A stretch of 34,313 nucleotides of DNA. It comes from Bacillota bacterium. GTDB taxonomy: Bacteria; Bacillota; Clostridia; Tissierellales; Peptoniphilaceae. The stretch covers positions 1 to 34,313 of the forward strand of contig JAUNLQ010000014.1 of NCBI GenBank assembly GCA_030532225.1. Direction: 5' to 3'. How positions within the stretch are numbered: position 1 is the stretch's first letter; every line of letters begins with the position of its first letter. Positions 32,499-34,313 of the stretch are shown one piece after another. A program made the translations under genes and the position numbers. The notes beneath the pieces were generated by a model. It had not been told where the DNA came from, searched no databases, and saw nothing but the letters and a program-made list of their open reading frames with translations.

Positions 32499-33069
32499 CA
32501 AGACCTCCTAAAATACTATGATTAATTAATTTATTTTCTTATTTCATCTAATACCCATTAATTTAAATATGAACTCTATTTATAAGGCGCCTTATTATAT
32601 AGGTAATATCAAATGTTAAAAGGTTCAATATTTATAAAGTAATTATTTGTCTTTATTATTAAATTTCAATTTCATTTTCTTTTATTCCTTGCTACTATAA
32701 ACAACTCTTATTATATTTATTATTTAAACGTGACATTCTATATCATTATTTTTAAAAATATTAGAAGTTATTCTTCAAGAATTTTTAGCAAACTGTATAT
32801 ACACCCTCACTGTTTATAATTTTTTTATGACAGCCCTACAATTATTTTTTAAGAGTAAGGTCTTGAGCCTTTATAATATTATCCTTTGTAATCAATAATG
32901 CTTTCAATAAAAGATTTATTTAAAATAAATAACTTCCAAAACTCCTTTTTCGGTTTTTTATTTAAAAATACCATTGAATGTTCTGATTTTTTTAATTATT
33001 GGGTATAAGTTATAGCAGCCTTACTTTGGCTACTTTATGATGTAAAATTTTAAGTCTTAGGAGATTTTT
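32499..33069. other. Divergent intergenic region between DUF262 and PTS IIC genes
   Basis: About 570 bases. The DUF262 promoter and palindrome lie at the left. The stretch from 32,640 to 32,980 is AT-rich with no gene, RNA or repeat I can support. A weak promoter TTCTGA-17-TATAAG near 32,980-33,013 could serve the PTS gene. Confidence 0.45.
32582..32599 (-). promoter_or_regulatory. DUF262 gene -10 element overlapping the palindrome ATAAGGCGCCTTAT
   Basis: On the minus strand a perfect TATAAT (32599-32594) is followed directly by the perfect 14-bp palindrome ATAAGGCGCCTTAT (32595-32582), so the predicted start point, near 32,587, falls inside it. The -35 is weak (TTTTAA, 16 bases upstream). 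A GC-rich palindrome at the start of transcription in such AT-rich DNA looks like a repressor operator. About 90 bases of leader follow before GGAGG. Confidence 0.55.
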
Positions 33070-34191
33070 ATGAGTGAGTTTTCAAATACAAATATAAATG
33101 ATAAGAAAAATATAATCCAAATTATTCTTTCTTATTTAGATGGAATTTTTCAGCCCATTCTTCCAGCCATTACTGCTGCTGGTATGTTACAGGGGCTCAA
33201 TGTCCTTCTTAGTTTTACAGGTCTTGTTGAAGAAGGTACTTCTACTTTTATTATCCTAAATTCTATTTCTAATGTTGTCTTTTATTTTTTGCCTATTCTT
33301 ATTGGTCTTAGTGCTGCCAAGATTTTTGATGTTAATGAGTATGTATCAATTTCTGTTATCTTGGTTCTTTTTCACCCTGACCTTTTGGAACTTTTCTTCG
33401 GAAAGATGGACACGAACTTTTTAGGCTTGCCAATTTTAGAAACTTCCTACTCTTCTAGTGTTTTCCCTGCAATTTTTATTGTCTGGGCCCAAAAGTATGT
33501 TGAAAAGTTTTCTAAATGGCTTGTTCCTGAAATAGTTCAAGGTGTTTTTTCGCCTTTAATTGACCTTGGTTTAACTACTTTATTAGGCCTTATTGTTCTT
33601 GGTCCTTTAGGCAATGGCATTGGGATTTTTCTTGGAGGAGCTTTAAAATCTGTTGGCAGTCTGGCCCACTTTTTAATTCCAACTCTTCTGGGAGGCTTTG
33701 GAATTTTTGCAGTTATGACTGGGGCCCATTATCCTTTATTTCCTCTTGTCTTCGACCAACTTGGTCACCAAGGCTTTGAGGACTTTTTTGCTGCAGGTAT
33801 GGTTGCGACAAATATAGGCCTTGCAGGAGCAGTTTTCGCTGTTGTTTTATTAGCCAAGGATAAAAAGGTTAAGTCCTATAGTATTTCTGCCTTTATTACA
33901 GCCATGCTTGGAACTAGTCAGCCTGGTATTTATGGAGTTGCCCTAAAATATAAAAGTGCCCTTGTTGGATCTATGCTGGCAGGCTTTATCGGTGGTGCCT
34001 TTGCAGGCCTTATGAACTTCGTTTCCTATGCTTATGTAAATCCTGGCCTTGCTGCAATTCCAGTTTATATGTCTCCAGATGGGTCTTTAAGAAATCTTGT
34101 AATCGGCCTAATTACTATGGCCATTTCCTTTGGAATTGGTTTTTTATACACTTTTATTGTTAACAGAAAAAATGATGAAATTAATATGTAA
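33070..34191 (+). CDS. Stand-alone glucoside-type PTS IIC membrane component, atypical
   Basis: 373 residues with about ten hydrophobic segments. Family blocks of glucose/beta-glucoside-type IIC proteins are visible: FQPILPAITAAGMLQGL (28-43), VFYFLPILIGLSAAKIF (70-86), KWLVPEIVQGVFSPLI and TGAHYPLFPLVFDQLG (about 217-232). Such proteins carry a sugar across the membrane while IIB phosphorylates it. Here IIB and IIA domains are absent, and the substrate-site motif usually GITEPAIYG reads GTSQPGIYG (281-289), with Gln284 for the conserved glutamate. It may work with IIB/IIA proteins encoded elsewhere, or may have become a non-PTS transporter or sensor. AGGAG precedes the ATG. No adjacent sugar hydrolase or regulator is in the window. 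Confidence 0.85.
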   Translation: MSEFSNTNINDKKNIIQIILSYLDGIFQPILPAITAAGMLQGLNVLLSFTGLVEEGTSTFIILNSISNVVFYFLPILIGLSAAKIFDVNEYVSISVILVLFHPDLLELFFGKMDTNFLGLPILETSYSSSVFPAIFIVWAQKYVEKFSKWLVPEIVQGVFSPLIDLGLTTLLGLIVLGPLGNGIGIFLGGALKSVGSLAHFLIPTLLGGFGIFAVMTGAHYPLFPLVFDQLGHQGFEDFFAAGMVATNIGLAGAVFAVVLLAKDKKVKSYSISAFITAMLGTSQPGIYGVALKYKSALVGSMLAGFIGGAFAGLMNFVSYAYVNPGLAAIPVYMSPDGSLRNLVIGLITMAISFGIGFLYTFIVNRKNDEINM

Positions 34192-34212
34192 AGTTTAGAT
34201 ATTTTATATTTT

Positions 34213-34263
34213 TTACAAACACTCTTTTATAAGTAAAAATTTTATGATATTCTTGTTACACAC
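34213..34263 (-). CDS. Possible 16-codon peptide near the right edge
   Basis: A GTG-initiated frame ending in TAA (about VCNKNIIKFLLIKECL) is preceded by the perfect ribosome binding site AAAGGAGG on the minus strand, seven to nine bases upstream. It would be a leader or small peptide ending close after the PTS gene. Only the ribosome binding site supports it, and such sites occur by chance, so confidence is low. Confidence 0.2.
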   Translation of the reverse strand: MCNKNIIKFLLIKECL

Positions 34264-34313
34264 TTGTACTCCTCCTTTGATGTTTGTTGGCGTAATTACA
34301 TTTTAAAGGATAA

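Noticed and set aside
33001..33069. Possible antiterminator (RAT-like) hairpin AGCAGCC/GGCTACT before the PTS gene
   Set aside because: Arms are imperfect, no overlapping terminator with T-run is present, and no BglG-type regulator is nearby.

Overview
The window is AT-rich DNA from a low-GC Gram-positive bacterium. LPXTG-type anchoring signals, class C sortases, SpaA/Cna-B-type pilins, strong GGAGG ribosome binding sites and short overlapping operons fit Firmicutes. The combination resembles Peptoniphilaceae (Anaerococcus/Peptoniphilus/Finegoldia-like anaerobic cocci), but that placement is an inference from protein style, not from a marker gene. No rRNA, tRNA, CRISPR array, transposase or phage gene was seen.

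Layout. (1) 1-1,110: the first codons of an ABC-F ATPase on the minus strand, preceded by a 10-codon leader peptide and a hairpin in attenuator arrangement, then a small XRE regulator/membrane protein pair with its own consensus promoter and repeated operator-like sites. (2) 1,083-4,580: a tightly packed minus-strand operon marR - pirin - GNAT - cytoplasmic beta-helix protein of unknown function - NAD(P)H-dependent FMN reductase, which looks like a redox/electrophile response unit. (3) 4,811-8,600: an iron/siderophore/haem-type ABC uptake operon (FecCD permease, ATPase, lipoprotein) ending in a P-loop NTPase, driven by a TTGACA-17-TATAAT promoter that abuts a Fur-like motif. (4) 9,048-10,808: a divergent monofunctional haem catalase with its own terminator.

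(5) 10,834-28,521: a complete sortase-assembled pilus locus. On the minus strand lie a 2,946-residue tip adhesin (thioester domain, three SpaA domains, a vWFA-like domain without MIDAS residues, four C-terminal repeats), the major pilin and a basal pilin with a proline-rich tail. A divergent plus-strand gene encodes a 480-residue HTH protein with an unrecognised C-terminal region. It converges on three class C sortases. The 750-bp region between tip gene and HTH gene carries degenerate repeats, and hairpins without U-tracts sit just after the tip and major pilin stop codons. The likely working model is that the HTH protein controls the pilus genes, the sortases polymerise the major pilin through a YPKN lysine, and tip and base subunits are added at the ends.

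(6) 28,907-30,621: two small membrane proteins and an ADP-ribosylglycohydrolase. (7) 30,744-32,600: a solitary DUF262/DUF1524 (GmrSD/SspE-like) nuclease with a GGCGCC-centred palindrome over its predicted transcription start. (8) 33,070-34,191: a stand-alone glucoside-type PTS IIC protein in which the expected GITEP motif reads GTSQP. Several gene starts were moved inward from the longest open frame because the ribosome binding site lies at an internal ATG; each case is stated in its entry.
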